64,000 bases of DNA from Azolla caroliniana. Lineage: Eukaryota > Polypodiophyta. The notes beneath the pieces were generated by a model that saw only the letters and a program-made list of their open reading frames with translations, was not told the DNA's origin and searched no databases. The translations under genes were made by a program, and so were the position numbers. This document shows, one piece after another, positions 51,464 through 62,647 of the stretch. Location: NCBI GenBank assembly GCA_043228905.1, contig JBHGNT010000008.1, positions 12,896,001 through 12,960,000 of the forward strand, read 5' to 3'. Position 1 is the stretch's first letter. Each line of letters starts with the position of its first letter.

Positions 51464-51646
51464 TCCGTGACAACCTTAGGGTTGCGTGTAGAAGACTCAT
51501 ATGGTGGATTTGAATTTTGGTAGGGTGTGATGGAGTATGCAAGAAAAGGGAAGGTTCGAGTGGATGAATTAAAAAGAGCGGGAGATGAAATGTGACACTT
51601 CACTGGATGGAATGATTCAATAGATGCACTATCAGCTTTCGCCCAA

Positions 51647-52125
51647 GTGAATGCACAAGATGTACTAGTGGAAGAGAAGCGAAAGAGAGTTGAGGAGGTT
51701 AATCTGGCAAAAAGGCATGAGACACAAGAACAAGAGAGAAGAGAGATGGAAAAGGATGCTCCTGAGTCAAAAGAAGCTAATAAAGTCAAAGGGAAGACAG
51801 ACCCAGCTTTTAAACTTGCTTCGGACATAGAAGCCACAACGGATATAAAACATGTCATGGAAGGAGTTACACGAGAGTGTGCAGCAACAAGTCTCCAAGA
51901 TTTGGATCATGAATCCATGAATGTTGCAAGTATAAAGAAGATAAATGATGTTGGCATTCATGAAGGGGATAGGAATCATTATACAAAGAACCATTGGGCT
52001 CAAGCAACAACTGAGGCGCCTACAAAAATTACGGAGCAATAGATTCCTTGTATTTCTTTGATGGATCATGGATCAGAAATTAACATGATGTTGTCGGAAT
52101 GTTGTGGGGTGAAAGCATGCAAGTG
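51647..52125 (+). pseudogene. G2 gag-protease linker and truncated protease
   Basis: It encodes VEEVNLAKRHETQEQERREM, a charged linker, LASDIEATTDIKHVMEGVTR and NHYTKNHWAQATTEAPTKIT, then TAG (52040) and ISLMDHGSEINMMLSE, which holds the D-H-G protease site. Sequence similarity to G1 ends near 52115, where the T1 unit begins. A further frame lies between 51464 and 51646 (WNDSIDALSAFAQV at its end). Confidence 0.8.
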
Positions 52126-52130
52126 GAAAC

Positions 52131-52175
52131 AATTAGCTATGTCCTTGACATAGCTAATTAGCTATGCAAAAAGCT
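52131..52175. repeat. Palindromic hairpin at the left edge of T1
   Basis: AATTAGCTATGTC (52131-52143), loop CTT, GACATAGCTAATT (52147-52159): 13-bp perfect inverted repeat. It overlaps CATAGCTAATTAGCTATG (52149-52166), an 18-bp perfect palindrome. The core AGCTAATTAGCT is the unit of the T1 intron satellite. Confidence 0.9.
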
Positions 52176-52473
52176 ACCATTGATAAATAGTCATTTTAGT
52201 AAAAAGCCATCATTAATAAATTAACTATGCAAAAAACTACCATTGAAAATACTAGAGTGTTTTAATTACATATGTAAATGAGTGCCATAAATGTGCAACA
52301 TAAACGTGCAACATAAATTGATATGTGCACCATAAATGTGTACCATAAATTATATATCGAATTCCTAGGTCCATTATGCATGATCCTTTGCCACATCACG
52401 TAGGCCATCTCTAGTTGAGTATTGTGGGTTAGTTGCTACCAGTGTTGCTAAACCCTATCGAGTCCACCTACCG
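52176..52473. other. AT-rich left flank of T1
   Basis: It contains two diverged copies of an AAAAAGCTACCATTGATAAA-like stretch (52168-52200 and 52222-52245) and ACATAAATGTG repeats near 52285-52345. No reading frame was recognised. Confidence 0.5.
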
Positions 52474-52960
52474 CCACTCTACACTCAGGGGCCGCTACTA
52501 TGCATTCCAAGCATCATCAAAGAGCTGCTCAATCTGACGGGGTTCTCTTCTCTGTGACACTCTACACTCAGGGCCGCTACTGTGCGTTCCAAGCATCATC
52601 AAAGAGCTGTTCAATTTGAAGCGGTTCTCTTCTCTGTGCCACTCTACACTCAGGGGCCACTACTGTGCATTCCAAGCATCATCGGTAACTGTTCAATCTG
52701 ACGGGGTTCTCTTCTTTGTGCCACTCTACTCTCAGGTGCCTTCTCTGTGCGTTCCAAGCATCATCGGTAACTATTCAATCTGACGGGGTTCTCTCCTCCA
52801 TTGCCATCATTCTACACTCAGTTGCCGCTACTGTCCAGTTCTGGATTGCTTCCACATTTCGATTTGACGGAGTTCACTCATCCAACGGCAACATTCTACA
52901 CTCAGTTGTCGCCATTGGTCGGTCCTGGATCGCCTCCTCAACTGTTCGATCCAACGGAGT
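52474..52960 (+). repeat. 83-bp tandem repeat upstream of the T1 gene
   Basis: The word CTCTACACTCAG (or a close variant) begins at 52477, 52560, 52642, 52724, 52810 and 52894, a period of 82-86 bp. Units share GTGCATTCCAAGCATCATC and AATCTGACGGGGTTCTC; the last two are more diverged. It ends about 170 bp before the start codon at 53128. Confidence 0.88.
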
Positions 52961-53127
52961 GAACTCCTCTATTGTTCAGTCTTGGATTGAAATAACTTTT
53001 CTGTCTATTGATTATCTTGTGTATTGTTGTGTCTAATCTTGTGTATTGTGGAATATTTTTCTGTATTGTTGTTGCCCATAACCATCTTAAATACTTGTTT
53101 TTTTTTTTGGAAATTTAGGGTTTTAAT

Positions 53128-55552
53128 ATGTCCAGCCAAATGGAAGGGGAAGAAGGGTGTTTAGAATTACCCCTCAATGATCATAAGGATAGGGATGATG
53201 CTATCAGGACACAACAAGCCATACGAAACTATTGGGAAAAAAAAAGGAAACATCGTCAATTGTTGAAGGATACGAAAGCCACACTGAGTAAAGGTAAGGA
53301 TAGTTTAGCTGAGAATGTAAGTAATGCGACTACCATCATAGAGAGAAAGGTTGTAGACTGTTTCAATGCTCAAACCAAGCACATCAGCAATGAAGAAAAG
53401 AAGGTAGTACTTTATGGAATATGTAATGATCCATCGATAAAGGACTTAGTTGATTGTGATGGTCTTAATGCAAACATATCATCTATTTTAGTAAATAATC
53501 TTCATAATAGTTTCGTATCCATGAGTAGGTCAAAAGATGATCTTGTCTTAAAAAGGTCTAGTCTAATGATGTTACTTAATAGTGATGTTGACGATATAAA
53601 CATCAGTGAGCTATCTAAGGTAATTGGTGTTAGTAGAAAAACAGTGTACAATACAATGAACCGTATAATTTCCTCGGGTGAAGGAACTAGTCTACTAAAG
53701 CTAACTACAAGATGTAAGCCAATGACACCCATAACATTTGAAATCAAGGATGTAATCACAATGTTTTGGACTAATGAGAGTAGGGTTTCACCCAATAAAA
53801 AGGATTTATGCAGGAAACGTGTTGGAAGAAATCAATACGAGGAGCATCCCATTCATCTTCTTGATGTACCTCAGGTATTTACATTTATCTCAACATTTGT
53901 TTTGACTCTACACGGAAAGTTAATTAGCTCAGTTAGCAGGAAAGCTAATTAGCTTATCAGTTACATTTACCTCAGTTAGCTACTAGGATAGCTACTACAT
54001 AGGTAACTGGCCACTCTCAATAGCTACTACCATGATAGCTAATTAGCTATTCTCAATAGCTAATTTAGGTACTACCAGATAATTAGCTGTCTTGGTAGCT
54101 AGTTAGCTATTTCATTATTACCAGCTAATTAGCTACTAGGAAAGCTAATTAGCTACCATGATAGCTAATTAGCTTACTAGGACAACTAATTAGCCACCAT
54201 GATAGCTAATTAGCTACTAGACCAGCTAATTAGCTACCATGATAGCTAATTAGTTACTAGGAAAGCTAATTAGCTACCATGATAGCTAATTAGCTACTAG
54301 GACAGCTAATTAACCACCATGATAGCTAATTAGCTACTAGACCAGCTAATTAGCTACCATGATAGCTAATTAGTCACTAGACCAGCTAATTAGCTACCAT
54401 GATAGCTAATTAGCTACTAGGACAACTAATTAGCCACCATGATAGCTAATTAGCTACTAGGACAGCTAATTAGCCACCATGATAGCTAATTAGCTACTAG
54501 ACCAGCTAATTAGCCACCATGATAGCTAATTAGCCACCATGATAGCTAATTAGCTACTAGACTAGCTAATTAGCCACCATGATAGCTAATTAGCTACTAG
54601 AACAACTAATTAGCTACTAGGACAGGTAATTAGCTACCATGATAGCTAATTAGCTACTAGGACAACTAATTAGCTACTAGGACAACTAATTAGCTACCAT
54701 GATAGCTAATTAGCTACAAGAATAGCTAATAAGCTACTAAAATTGCGGCCAACCTACTAGAATAGCTAATTAGCTGCTAGAATAGTTAATTAGCTACTAG
54801 GATAGTTAGCTAGTTACGAGAATAACTAATTCCCCTTTATTACGCAGGTCGATTTATTTATTAGGTTCAAACGAATGCATCCAACTATCAAAGTTCAACT
54901 ACGAACATTCGAGTCTCTTGAGCCACACTTTGTGAGACGCTTAAAGGATCGATACACATGTTGTTGCATTTACCATGTATACATGGGTTTTCTGAAGGAC
55001 TCTGTTAATCTACTACGTCACCATAGCGCATCCCTAACTAATACAGTTTGCACATGTGGGTGCCCAATCTGTCGATCAAGCCCGCAAGAGGAGTGTAAAT
55101 CATCTGAGCACGTTATCTCCTCCATGAGTTATTTATTAGATTCAATATTGTGTCCGAGAGAAACTAACGCTATCTTCCATATTCATAAATGTGTCATGGG
55201 TTTATGTCAAGATTGTGGCCCTACTAGATTTAGGTGGTGTCCAAATGAATTGAGTAGTGAAATATTGATCTCTGTGAAGTTCTTTGAGTCAGTGAACACC
55301 AATTTCGAAGGAAAGGTGTGTAAAAGAAAGGATCTAGTTCGGAAGATGCTTAAACCAAGGGATTTGGTGTCTCTGTTTGTAGTATCTCTAGGAAAGTTCA
55401 TTAAACACATAATAGGACTTAAAGAGCCGAAACCACATATGTGGGCACCGAAACATAGTTTATTGTTAACATTTTTTTTCGTGTATAAACTATTCATGAC
55501 GCGAACATACATGGTTGAGCCTCAGGGAGCCACCATGGAAAAATCGATATAG
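53128..55552 (+). CDS. T1 transposase-like protein (HTH plus Cys/His cluster), two exons, likely C-terminally truncated
   Basis: Exon 1 (53128-53874, 249 codons) and exon 2 (54848-55552) join in phase across a GT-AG intron to give 483 residues. Residues 28-60 are basic and probably helical. Residues 159-180, ISELSKVIGVSRKTVYNTMN, look like a helix-turn-helix. Exon 2 holds a Cys/His-rich cluster: CCC and H at 287-292, C317, C319, C321, C324, C332, H337, C351, H360, H362, C364, C369, C372, C380. No DDE/RNase-H-like core is visible, and the protein ends 100 residues after the cluster. From memory this layout resembles a poorly described group of transposase-like proteins found in several eukaryotes, in which a catalytic domain follows the cluster; if so, the end was lost when G4 arrived. 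A domesticated or other DNA-binding gene is possible. Splicing is predicted, not shown. Confidence 0.65.
53875..54847 (+). other. T1 intron (GT-AG, 973 bp)
   Basis: The donor is CAG/GTATTT at 53874/53875 and the acceptor TTATTACGCAG/GT at 54847. Removing it joins LLDVPQ to VDLFIRF in frame. Reading through instead hits a stop at 53950. Confidence 0.75.
54090..54835. repeat. 20-bp palindromic satellite filling the T1 intron
   Basis: Two alternating 20-base forms, GATAGCTAATTAGCTACTAG and GACAGCTAATTAGCTACCAT, repeat about 37 times. Each holds the 12-bp perfect palindrome AGCTAATTAGCT. Diverged units extend left to about 53930. In places the two forms make a 40-bp higher-order unit. Confidence 0.95.
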
Positions 55553-55851
55553 AGATCAGGGAAAGACATTTATTTGTCACCCCCATGGTTTTTAAAACAC
55601 CTTTGTGTTACCATAGTAACCTGATCTTGAACCTCATCTCATACGTCTAGAGGGGTATTGACGTGAGATAATGATATCGATTAATGCTCGCCCATGATAG
55701 GTTTACATCACGACATGATGTTATGACTATCTCTCTGACCTTATCCTCTTTCTTTTCCAGAAATAATCATTTAATGACTAAAAATAATGACCTGATCTTG
55801 AACCACTCAAGCGGAAGGAACTCAAAGGAATCCTCCTAGACAAATGTCCAT
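55553..55851. other. Junction between T1 and G4
   Basis: A 300-bp tract with no recognised gene. CCTGATCTTGAACC occurs twice (55621 and 55791). It does not resemble the G4 3' LTR, so G4 has no recognisable 5' LTR here. Confidence 0.6.
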
Positions 55852-57076
55852 TGAGATGTATTTTTCGCAAATAACCCAATACCTTAGTTTCACCGCTCAA
55901 CAGATGACCGAACTTCGGCAATCTCAAAGTGCTCTCAAGGCACGTGTCATTAGTCTATAACGTGAGACTAATAGACCTTATGAGCGACAGGGTGAACCAT
56001 CTTTTATCGTTAAGCCATTTACGGGAGACAAAAAGGAAAGAACCGAAGAAGCAATCTGCACGTGGTTGGGCCGATGGGAGTCTCATTTTGAGCTCTATCC
56101 CACGCTAGATAGTACGAAGATTGCATATGTCGGCCGAGAACTAGGGGGTAAGGCCGCCACCTGGTGGCGTGGGCTCCGTACATTGGGGAAATTGCCCAAT
56201 ACCTGGACAGATTTTGTCATAGTTTTCAAGGGCCAATTTCTACAACCTCCCTCTCGAACCGAGGCAACACAAGCTTTAATGAACCTCTCTAGTCGGAAAT
56301 TTTCCTCACTAGAAGATTATGTCCACCATGCTAGAACCCAAATCCAAAAGTCAGGTCTAGAAGGGGACAATTGGTTAATAGCTTGTTTTGTCAATGGCAA
56401 CCCCAATTCGGACTATCATTGGATAGTGCACAATAAGGATCCAAAATCCTTCGAAGAGGCCGTTGAAATAGTTCTTCACTATCAACGCACTTCGAAGAAG
56501 GACCACAATAAACCCAACGAAGTGCCCGGGACTAAGCAGTCGCAATTCGCTGGGAAACGTAAGACACCCAACGAATTCATGGATTGTGATTGTAAGCGAC
56601 AACATCCTTTTTGCGTATTCTGCAAAAAGAAGGGTAATACAAAATATCAATGTCGAAAGCTCCAACGGAAAGAGCACGACAACAAAACTAAAGTTGCAGA
56701 CCATAAAGGCCAGATTCCTAATGTCCTTCAGGTCTATACACATCATTTAAGTAATTGTCAATGTCCTTTCCCTCACTATGTATTGGGTTCCAATGATTTA
56801 CTACGTGCAAACGGGTATATCAATGGATCTCCCGTACAATTTTTATTTGATTCGGGAAGCTCACACAATTTTGTGAATGATCGTTTGGTTCAAATATGGG
56901 GAATCCAACCCACTGTAAGTGATCACACCTACACGGTGCACTTGGCTGATGGAAGAGTACAATACATCAACGGGGCGATTCATTCATTAGGAATTTCTAT
57001 TGATACTTATATAGAGGAAGTAGACTTCCATGTAATGAATCTTTGTACCACCGATGTAATATTGGGTTATCCCTAG
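55852..57076 (+). pseudogene. G4 gag and protease
   Basis: MSIEMYFSQITQYLSFTAQQ at 55852, a TAA near 55958, then GRWESHFELYPTLDSTKIAY, ELGGKAATWWRGLRTLG, KFSSLEDYVHHARTQIQKSG (retrotransposon Gag), a weak knuckle CVFCKKKGNTKYQC, and the protease QFLFDSGSSHNFVNDRLVQI with D-S-G, ending ILGYP before a TAG where relatives have Trp. Confidence 0.88.
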
Positions 57077-58632
57077 TTTTATAATAAAAGCTCTTCTTTA
57101 TCTATTGATTGGGCTCATCATTCAATTACATTTGTACTAAACGATTGTACTCATTTTATTCAATGTGTAAAAAAACAATCCCTCTCAATTGTTTCCTCGT
57201 GTCAATCAATATCCGAGTTGTCTTGTTCTACTCTATTTTATTGTGTACTTGATCCGGACATTCACGTTTACAATATCGATAATGTCTCGGTTCAATTAAC
57301 ATATTTTGAACAACAACAACTTGATGAAATCTTAAATGATTTTCGTGATGTTTTTCCGAGTGAATTACCAGATGGTTTACCTCCTAAACGTAATATAGAC
57401 CATCGTATAGATATTGTACATGGTGTTGCACCAATAAGTATACCTCCTTATCGCTTAAGTCTATCCGAAGAGGATGAGGTATCTAAGCAACTCAAGGACT
57501 ATTTACGAATGGGTTATATACGTTATAGTAAATCTCCATGGGGTGCACCAGTTCTCTTGGTTAAAAAGAAAGAGGGCACATGGCGTATGTGTATTATTTA
57601 CCGACGCTTGAATAAAGTGACGATCAAGAATTCGTATCCATTGCCCTGGGTTAACGATCTAATTGACCATCTCCAGGGAGCTCGGTATTTTACGAAACTT
57701 GATCTCCATACTGGCTACCATCAAATTCGTATAAGTGAGGACGATGTTCCTAAACCGGCATTTCGTACGTGCTATGGCCATTATGAGTTTTTGGTTATGC
57801 CTTTTGGTTTGACCAATGCTCCGGCTACATTTCAACAAGAAATGAATGACATTTTCCGAGAACAACTTGGAAATTTTGTCATTATTTTCTTGGATGATAT
57901 TTTAGTTTATAGTCGTACATTACAAGAACATGTTAAACATGTCCGCTTTGTTTTACAAACATTGCGTGACAAACAATTTTATGCGAAGATCTCAAAATGT
58001 GAGTTCTTCAAGAAATCAATTACTTATCTTGGACATCTCATAACCGAACGAGGAGTTGAAATTGATCCTTCTCACATAAAGAAAATCAAGCTTTGGCCCA
58101 CTCTTCGGAATATTCGAGAAGTTCGATCATTCCTTGGTTTTGTCGGGTTTTTGCGAAAATCCCTTCGTAATTACTCCCAATTGACGACGCCGTTTATTGA
58201 TCTTCTAAAAGGTCAAACGCGTTAGTCTACAAAACCTATTGTGTGGAATGCTACACTAGACCTCGATTTTAAGGAACTCAAGGACCTGGTATACAAGGCT
58301 CCTTCACTTCTTTTACCCGATCCTTCAAAACCTTTTGAGGTTGAAACCGATGCAAGCGATTATGCTATAGGTGTTGTCTTATATCAAGATGGTAAACCAA
58401 TAGCATTCGAGAGTAAGAAACTTGATTCTACTCAATGTTGGTATACCGTTCAAGAAAAGGAATTATTTGCAGTTATACATGCGCTCAAACATGGCACCAT
58501 TATCTTTATGGAAATCGCTTCGTGGTAACTACGGACCACGAGTCCTTGAAATATTTTTGTGACCAACAAGACCTGAAAGGTCGTAAGGCACGATGGGCTG
58601 ATCTCATCCAGGACTTTGATTTTTCCATATGA
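57077..58632 (+). pseudogene. G4 reverse transcriptase and RNase H
   Basis: It contains [40 protein letters not shown] (the conserved Asp of the CxDYR motif is changed), [15 protein letters not shown] (catalytic Asp), [28 protein letters not shown] (catalytic box), [15 protein letters not shown] and a TAG at 58223. RNase H has FEVETDASDYAIGVVL and VQEKELFAVIHALKH, a frameshift near 58492, then FVVTTDHESLKYFCDQQDLK. Confidence 0.9.
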
Positions 58633-58647
58633 TATCGTAAAGGTTCC

Positions 58648-60207
58648 ATGAATACTGTCGTTGATGCACTAAGTCGCATCCGTGAAGTTAGCATGCTTAG
58701 CTTCACTGAAATAACATCCGATCTTTATGATCACCTTCGAGGAAAGTATCTTGATGACAGTTATTTCGCAAAATATTGGGCAAGAGTTGAGTCTGGAATA
58801 GACACCACCACATCCTCGAAGGAATACTTCCACATTGCTAATGGTCTGCTCTACCGTAATGGGAAGGTTTGTATTCCAGATTTACCCGAGGTCAAAAAGA
58901 GGATTCTTTTTTAATGCCATGACGCACCCTCAACAGGGCACCCTGGAATACATCGTACACTCATTCTCATCTCCACTCAAATTTATTGGCCTAAGATGCG
59001 TCCTGACATACATAGTTATGTGACTAAATGTCACCAATGTCAGGTTAACAAAGTCGAGCGACTTAAAGCCGCTGGACTTTTAAATCCCTTGGACATTCCC
59101 AATAATAAGTGGGAAAGTATATCCATGGATTTTATTGTTAGCCTTCCTCGCACCCAAAAAGGCCATGATGCCATCTGGGTTGTGGTTGATAGACTAACTA
59201 AAATGGCCAGATTTATTGCTACTAAAACCACGGTAACAGCTCCTGAATTGGCTTACCAATTCATTGACGAGTTATTTCGTTTTTATGGCTTACCGATGGA
59301 TATCATGAGTGATCGAGATCCAAAATTTACTAGTGACTTCTGGACGCAAGTCTTTAAGAAGTTAGAAACTATGTTAAGCATGAGCTCCACGGATCATCCT
59401 CAATCCGATGGACAGACAGAACGAGTAAATCAAATTATTGAGGACATGCTTCGAGCATATGTTGGTACAAAACCAACAAAATGGGAACGTTATCTCCCAA
59501 TTTTGGAGTTTGCTTATAACAGCTCCAAGCATACGTCGACGGGATATAGTCCTTTTATGTTGATGTATGGTTTTCAGCCACGAGCCCCGATTGATGTTAC
59601 TATACATCATGATGAGTTGCAAAGTACGCAAAACTTTCTTCAGGATATGCAAGATATGTTGCATATTGCACGAGATAATATAAAAACAGCTCAAGATAGA
59701 GCCTGTTTTTATGCCGATCATCATAGGCAACCTCGTGTACTCAACCCTGGACAAAAGGTATTTTTACGTGTACCTCACAATTCTAAGACATTGTCTACGG
59801 GTAAGTGCGCTAAGTTAGCCCCACAGTTTGGTGGACCTTTTACAGTCCTCAAACGCATTGGGTCATCAGCCTATCGTCTCGCTCTTCCCGATGGTGTTGG
59901 AATTCATCCAGTCTTTCATGTGAATCATCTAAAAGAACTTCTAGGTTTTGGCAACAATACAGTTACAACTGAAAATCTGGTTACTTATGAAGAATTATCT
60001 TCTAAACCACATGTACCAGAAAGAATTCTCAATGTTAAAACAAAAAAATTACGTACTAAAGAAATCCGAGAATTTAAAATAAAATGGATGGATAAATCAA
60101 TAAAAGATGCCACCTGGGAATGCGAAAATACTCTCAGAACTAACTTCCCTAACTTTCCATTGCAAGAGTGCAATGTTTTAAAGAGGGGGAGTATGTTACG
60201 GGCATGA
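58648..60207 (+). pseudogene. G4 integrase with C-terminal chromodomain
   Basis: 58648-58914 is the RNase H-integrase linker (ALSRIREVSMLS). The HHCC finger (58915-59045) is frameshifted but visible (CHDA..GHPG, CHQC). 58996-60207 is open: WESISMDFIVSLPRTQKGHD, SDRDPKFTSDFWTQVF, SDGQTERVNQIIEDML (D, D and E present), then KLAPQFGGPFTVLKRIGSSA and HPVFHVNHLKELLG. The chromodomain EELSSKPHVPERILNVKTKK, EFKIKWMDKSIKDATWECEN ends before the purine tract. Chromodomains target integration to modified chromatin. Confidence 0.92.
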
Positions 60208-60679
60208 CCATATAATATCCCGTGGTGAGAATTTACCGTAGTATTCTGTACACGTGGATAAGTGTGATGGTTAAACGAGAGTGTAAAGAAGGGGAGGATT
60301 ACTTTTAAATCCTCGGAATTGAGACAACCCATTAGGCCAAGTTTGAACTTGCCTGGGGGCCTTGGGTATCGCTATAAATAAGAGGCCTAGCTACCCTCAT
60401 TTGACTATCTTGTTGACTACGTCGAGACTCTGTCTTGTGGTGGGTCAACTTTTGTAGCGAGCGCGCCAGCACCAGGTACGACTCGACGCCACAACGGTGG
60501 TATGGGGCGCCGATCGAGGCTTGAGTCCGTCTCGATCCCTTCGCTCGGGGGTGGTCGGGTGGATCGGCACCCTTCTTTCTCTCTCTCCTTTCTTTCTATC
60601 TACCTAGATCTATCCTTATCTAATGCTTCCTTTACTACATGTCTCTAATAAAACCTCTCGGCCTGGACAACATGCAACA
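60194..60679 (+). repeat. G4 3' LTR
   Basis: It starts TGTTACGGGCATGACC after AAGAGGGGGAGTA. CGCTATAAATAAGAGG (about 60371) is a TATA box, AATAAAACC (60646) a polyadenylation signal, and it ends near ATGCAACA. 486 bp. Confidence 0.75.
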
Positions 60680-60749
60680 ATTTTCGGGCTTGCTTGGTCT
60701 CTAGCACTTGGATATGCTAAACTCTAGGGGGACATGTGAAGCAGGAAAG

Positions 60750-61655
60750 TGTTGGGAGACAGGTCCCTCCGGGATGGGAAGAGAGAAGAACAGTGCCGGA
60801 TGAGGAGTACCCGGCTACGGAGAGTCGGATGGTGCAGACCCGGTATGAACCGGATGAGGAGTACCCGGCTATAGAGAGCCGGATGGTGCAGACCCGGCAT
60901 GAACCAGATGAAGAGTACCCGGCTACGAAGAGCCGGATGGTGCAGACCCGGTATAAACCGGATGAGGAGTACTCGGCTACGGAGAGCCGGATGGTGCAGA
61001 CCCGGCATGAACCGGATGAAGAGTACCCGGCTACGGAGAGCCGGATGGTGCAGACCCGGTATGAACCGAATGAGGAGTACTCGGCTACGGAGAGCCGGAT
61101 GATACAGACCCGGTGAAGACCGGATGAGGAGTACCCGGCTACGGAGAACCCGGCTACGGAGAACCGGATGGTACAGACCTGGTGAGAACCGGATGAAGAG
61201 ACATATTCGTAAATATGTTTCTGAGAGCCCATCGAGGGTATATTTGTAAATAGCCAAAAAGTCATATTAGTATAAATATGACTTAGGGCAAACTTACTGT
61301 GAGTTGTTGTTATTTTTCTTGTTGGTGCAAGAAGTAGAGAGTGCACGTAACAGTGAACAGAGATAGAGAGAGAGAAAGAGGTCGCTGCCTCTGTTGTAAC
61401 CGCCGCCTGTGGCGAAGATCGTGAGCACGAGGTCGTTGCCTCCGTGAACTCACTGTTGTATATTTTAGCATAGTGATAGTTTGCAGCCTGTGGGCTGCCG
61501 TGGTTTTTTTTCCTAGTTTGGGTTTCCACGCAAACATCCTATGTACTCTTCTCCTCTTTGTGTCGCGTGTTTTTTTTTCATTTCTTGTTTTTTGTGTATA
61601 AAAGAATCTCGGTTGTGGCCGAGCGTTGGACATAAGGAGCGTTGAGTTCCCGTCA
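60750..61655 (+). repeat. C11 5' LTR
   Basis: 906 bp, TGTTGGGAGACAGG to TTCCCGTCA, much longer than its relatives because of a 54-bp U3 minisatellite. GTATAAATATGACTTAGG (about 61270) is the TATA region shared with C6 and C7. Confidence 0.9.
60796..61200 (+). repeat. 54-bp minisatellite in C11 U3
   Basis: CCGGATGA(G/A)GAGTAC starts at 60796, 60850, 60904, 60958, 61012, 61066 and 61120 (54-bp steps) and again at 61189 after a 15-bp internal duplication. The period is divisible by 3, so it gives an apparent 18-residue protein repeat (PDEEYPATESRMVQTRYE) that is not a real gene. Confidence 0.95.
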
Positions 61656-61684
61656 AGTGGTATCACAGCGAAACGACACAGAAA

Positions 61685-62647
61685 ATGGACGAATCACTGG
61701 GCGGCATGTTCAAGCTCACCGGCTCCAACTATTCAGTGTGGAAGTCGAAGATGAGGGATATGCTCGTGGTAAAAGATCTTTGGCTGCCGGTTCAGTTTGG
61801 GGACAAGAGACCGGACAAAATCGACGCCACGATATGGGAGGTGATGCACATGAAGACAACGGCGTACATACGGTGCTTCATCGACATGAGCCTATACAAC
61901 AACTTCAATGAAGAGAGCAAGGCTCATGAGCTCTAGGAGAATATCGGCATAATGTTTCAAAACAAAAATGTTGTTAATCAGGTTTCGGTATTCCGGAAGC
62001 TAGTAAGACTCTGGTACCAAGATGGCTCCAGCATGGCGGAGCATATGAATGCCTTCCAAGGGCTGATACACCAGGCAACGTCATTGGAAGTACCTCTCGC
62101 CGATGAGGTACTAGCGCTACTCCTGCTCGGTTCCCTCCTGGATAGCTGGGAGACGTTGGTTGTCACTTTGGGCAACGCCGGGCCGGAAGGAAAACGGTTA
62201 TCCCTAGCAAGAGTAAAGTCGAGCTTGCTAGATGAGGAGGCGCATCGGAAAGATAAAGATACGAGCTCCAACTCCAAAGCGCTTCTTACCGAATCGGAAC
62301 GCGGAAGACGTAGAAACCGTAGTCCCCAGAACCGGGAGAAGTCAAGGGGGAGGCCCACTTGCTTCTATTGCGGCAAGCTGGGTCATTTCCAAAAGAACTG
62401 TCGGCATTTCCGTAAAGACAAGGAAACCGACGGTACCGATTCGAAGCGGACCCCGGACCGGAACGGTAAAGACCGGAAGGGGCCGGACCGGAAGGGAAGG
62501 ACGGCAATCGCAGCAAGTCAAGAAGAGTTGATGCTCATCACCGAGGAGAGTGAGATAAGCCTTGCCGGCGACGAGATGACCTGGGTGGTAGACTCCGGAG
62601 CATCCTTCCACCTTACCCCGGACCGGAAATGCTTCTCATCCTACTGA
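61685..62647 (+). pseudogene. C11 gag, zinc knuckle and protease
   Basis: ATG 61685: MDESLGGMFKLTGSNYSVWK, TTAYIRCFIDMSLYNNFNEE, TAG (61934-61936) at a Trp position, FRKLVRLWYQDGSSMAEHMN, ALLLLGSLLDSWETLVVTLG, the knuckle CFYCGKLGHFQKNC and the protease WVVDSGASFHLTPDRK (D-S-G intact), ending at TGA 62645. Confidence 0.92.

Larger units (their letters stand above)
55852..60679 (+). mobile_element. G4: Ty3/gypsy chromovirus, 5' LTR missing
   Basis: Order: gag with zinc knuckle, protease, RT, RNase H, integrase, chromodomain, purine tract, 3' LTR (60194-60679). Frames are long, with a few point stops and one frameshift. The codon use is AT-rich compared with the copia elements. The chromodomain at the integrase end marks the chromovirus branch. 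Confidence 0.9.

Noticed and set aside
60717-61529. Long repetitive frames on both strands (126-270 codons) in the C11 LTR
   Set aside because: They arise from the 54-bp minisatellite, which is in phase on both strands; they lie inside an LTR.
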